Shown piece after piece: positions 61,444 to 64,000 of a DNA stretch of 64,000 bases. The stretch comes from Tanytarsus gracilentus (lineage: Eukaryota > Arthropoda > Insecta > Diptera > Chironomidae). Within the stretch, counting starts at the first letter, position 1. Every line of letters begins with the position of its first letter. Location of the stretch: the NCBI GenBank assembly GCA_038502055.1, contig JAXRKN010000043.1, positions 5,208,001 to 5,272,000 of the forward strand. Direction: 5' to 3'. The notes beneath the pieces were generated by a model. It was not told the origin of the DNA. It saw only the letters and a program-made list of their open reading frames with translations, and did not search any database. A program made the translations under genes and the position numbers.

Positions 61444-64000
61444 TTCATTAGATCAATAACACTATGCTTAGAAAGTTTTCAATCACTATATATGTAACAG
61501 TCTTCTTAATAATTTTCTTATATTCACAAAGTTTATAAAAATAGATAAAAAAGAGTTTATTTTTATGTGCGTCCTCTACTTAAATGCCTTTTGATTGTTT
61601 GTCTTTATGTTTCACAAATTTATTTTCTCTTTTTTTCACGACTATTTCACACCACGTTCAAAATTCTACTGAAAATTTTTCGTCTTATACTTTTCGCTTA
61701 TATTGAAGATCTCGAGGAAAAAAATGTATTTTTCTTTTTTTTTTGTGAAATTATATCTGCTTCGGGCTTAGTGAGAACTTTTTTTTCTGTGAGGGAGATT
61801 TGTGTATAGATTCGAGTGGATTTGTATAAGGCCATTTTCGTATGCGTCTCGGAATTTTTATGTTTTGACATTTCATGTGTGAGTAATATTAAACTAATCG
61901 TGGATGAAGTTTTTATCTATTCAAAATTGAGTTGGAGAACATTTCAATTCTCTATAAAAAAAAATGATTTATTAAGTTATGACTGAGTTGGACAGATTTT
62001 GAGTAGTTCTAGAAATTTTCTTCTCAACACCACGCTTCTCGTAAACAGCAGTCACATGCTGATATTTTTTTTTAAGAAACTAAAATAGGCTTGATCGATT
62101 TGTGAGAAAAACTAGATCAGGTATTGTGAAATTTTTGTTCAATTAATTTGCAAAAAAATATCTGAGAATGAATTTGGGATCGTGTGCAAAATTTGTAACA
62201 CGTTGATTGAAACGAATAAAAGAAATTTGGTTTTTTAATTCCTGAATTTTATGAAAAAACCTTAAATTTTTTGCTTTATTTTTAAAAATTATGCCAATTT
62301 AACTTTACATTAAAAATTCCAGGAAAAATTTCTTTAAATTCATGTTGCATAATTTTGTGATTGATAAAACTGGACAATAAAATAATTCAGATTAATTTTT
62401 TAATTATTACACACTCAGCTAAAAATTCCTAAAATCTTAATCATTCAAAAAACGCAAAACCGAAATAAAGTGCGTCACTACCAAAATATATTAATCACAC
62501 CTCTTCCGCCTACTTGCTATCACTTTTGATAAATTCACGAACGAAATGAAGCAAAATATTTCTGTTTTTTTTTGATGAGAAAGTGTCTTAAGACAGATGA
62601 ATTGGTGGTAGCGAGGAAACGTTAATTTATTTTATTGTCCGACAAAAAATGAGAGCAAAAATTAAATTTATTTGAATGTCTTTCGAGTAATTTAACTCAA
62701 ACTGCCGCGGACAATTACATTAGCAAGTGCACACTCTCCTTAAAATATTCGCAACGTCACATGTCAAGCGATCAAGTCTAAGCTAGGGTATAAATTTTTA
62801 ATTTTATGTCGTCTGTAAAGTTTTTTCTTGATCTGAAACTTGATACTTTGATAGCATGATTAATTGGCTCACGAGTAACGTGCACATTCTCATACACACA
62901 AATGTACATCGTATTTCTATCAAAATCAGTTCCATTCATTTATGGCTTGTCGGCAAATCAATTGCTCCCCATTTGTTGTGTCTTATTAACGTGTCTTGTA
63001 TATGTACATCGAGAGTAAATGTATATATATAAAAATCAATAACCATTGCCGACAGAAAGAAACCTGTTCCGCCATTTCACAATGCACAAGGAGTACAGCA
63101 GTGCCATACATACTAATTGTTGTCGTTTGCCGTCATCGCTGATGCCTCATTTATTGCAAATTGTTATTGATTAAAGCTATATGTATAATGCAATTTGGCT
63201 GGCGTATGTATAGAAGTTATAATAAAGATGTGAGTAGGCCATTTAAGTTAATCGCATTATGGCACTGATTCCATTTAATATCATTCTTTGTTTTGATCTG
63301 TCTTCTTTTTCTCTCGTGTGAAATATTAAAAAAATTAACTTAAACTCACCAAAAATATCTTGAGAATTTCCATTTTTAATTTCTTCGATTGTAAACAATT
63401 TTCCTCGATTTTGATTTTCTTTTGATTCTTTTCGTTTGATATTTTTTTGCGTAAAGTACTTTTTTAATTGATATTTTCTCCCATCGTGCTGGTTCCACGT
63501 GTTTTTATCTTTTGATTTTTATTTAAAATGGTTTAAAAATCACAAATGTGAATTTAATTTCTTTGAACAATTTGAAAGAAAAAACACTTTTTAAAATTCA
63601 CTGTTTTTATTTTTTTTAATAATTCTTATTTAAAATTTCTATTTTACACTGCTTGCATGCACAGCATTTTTTCTATTTTAAATTGAAGTTTTTCGAAATT
63701 AAAACTCTTGATTTAAGAACTTTTTATGAATTTCTTTGAAATAAAAGAAAATATTTTAACCACGAAAAATATTTTTTAAGCGTTTTGTAAGCACATCTTA
63801 CCACTTTGAAAGATACTGACGATTTGAAAATGAATAAACTTTTTTATTTTGAGTTCGAGCACACGAGAGTTATCTCGAGTCGCTCTCTCGAGGAATTTTT
63901 TTACTGAGAGTGAGTTTGTACCGGCAAGCGATTTGCTGGTTGTTGTGAGAGGTTGCAAGCCATTTTTTTCTTGAAGGAGGATAAAGTTGATTTTTTGTTG
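61444..64000. other. Upstream region of the SLC7 gene
   Basis: No independent gene recognised. AT-rich, with short ORFs of random composition (61567-61809, 63776-63958). A candidate alternative first exon of the SLC7 gene with a good splice donor is listed separately at 63350-63373. Confidence 0.45.
63350..63373 (-). other. Candidate alternative first coding exon of the SLC7 gene
   Basis: On the minus strand an ATG at 63373 in good context (AAAATGG) opens eight codons (MEILKIFL) ending at a strong donor G|GTGAGT at 63349-63348. Joined in phase 0 to the exon at 60791-60933 it reads DKMEQLKRF and stays open; with the acceptor at 60723 it enters the transporter frame. A second frame through the same region is open without an ATG for about 50 codons and would also join in phase 1. 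Without RNA data it is only a candidate. Confidence 0.35.

Noticed and set aside
63776..63958. 60-codon minus-strand ORF near the window end
   Set aside because: No recognisable protein features and no splice site consistent with the SLC7 gene.

Overview
The window is nuclear DNA of an insect. It is AT-rich, with spliced genes, mostly short GT-AG introns, AATAAA-type polyadenylation signals and small DNA transposons. The proteins read best as insect orthologues, and a nematoceran fly (midge-like) is my tentative guess; I cannot fix the species. There is no bacterial, organellar or viral region and no CRISPR array. All eight gene models were built by hand: every listed junction is GT-AG and keeps reading frame.

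Layout. (1) 0.3-8.0 kb, minus strand: an N-acylneuraminate-9-phosphatase-like HAD phosphatase whose first intron (5.3 kb) holds a complete neurochondrin gene on the same strand. (2) 8.0-28.8 kb: about 20 kb with no recognisable gene. It holds a 304-bp hAT-type MITE with a perfect 8-bp target duplication, a 30-bp direct repeat flanking an 83-bp insert, and a 1.8-kb retroelement-like insertion flanked by a perfect 23-bp duplication. (3) 28.8-31.8 kb, minus: a four-exon CRAL-TRIO (clavesin / alpha-TTP-like) lipid-transfer protein; its first intron carries about 1 kb of nearly pure A/T sequence. (4) 31.8-41.0 kb: gene-free, with a 757-bp foldback element (9-bp target duplication, inverted arms, 21-bp subrepeats). 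(5) 41.0-50.4 kb, plus: phospholipase C epsilon, 15 coding exons, with a decayed hAT element in one intron. (6) 50.9-61.4 kb: a dense block with LRRC47 (plus), a cyclophilin-RS protein of the PPIG/Moca-cyp type (minus), the augmin subunit HAUS6/Dgt6 (plus) and an SLC7 amino-acid transporter (minus). LRRC47 and PPIG converge with stops 125 bp apart, PPIG and HAUS6 diverge from a 456-bp gap, and HAUS6 and SLC7 converge. (7) 61.4-64.0 kb: upstream region of the transporter, with a possible alternative first exon.

The genes are not a functional cluster: they cover sugar-phosphate metabolism, neuronal signalling, lipid transport, phosphoinositide/Ras-family signalling, splicing-related peptidyl-prolyl isomerisation, spindle assembly and amino-acid uptake. 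The most interesting observations are the same-strand nested gene, the independently supported mobile elements, and an SLC7 second exon that is open in two reading frames, each able to rejoin the transporter frame through one of two acceptors five bases apart. I saw no convincing undescribed multi-gene system.
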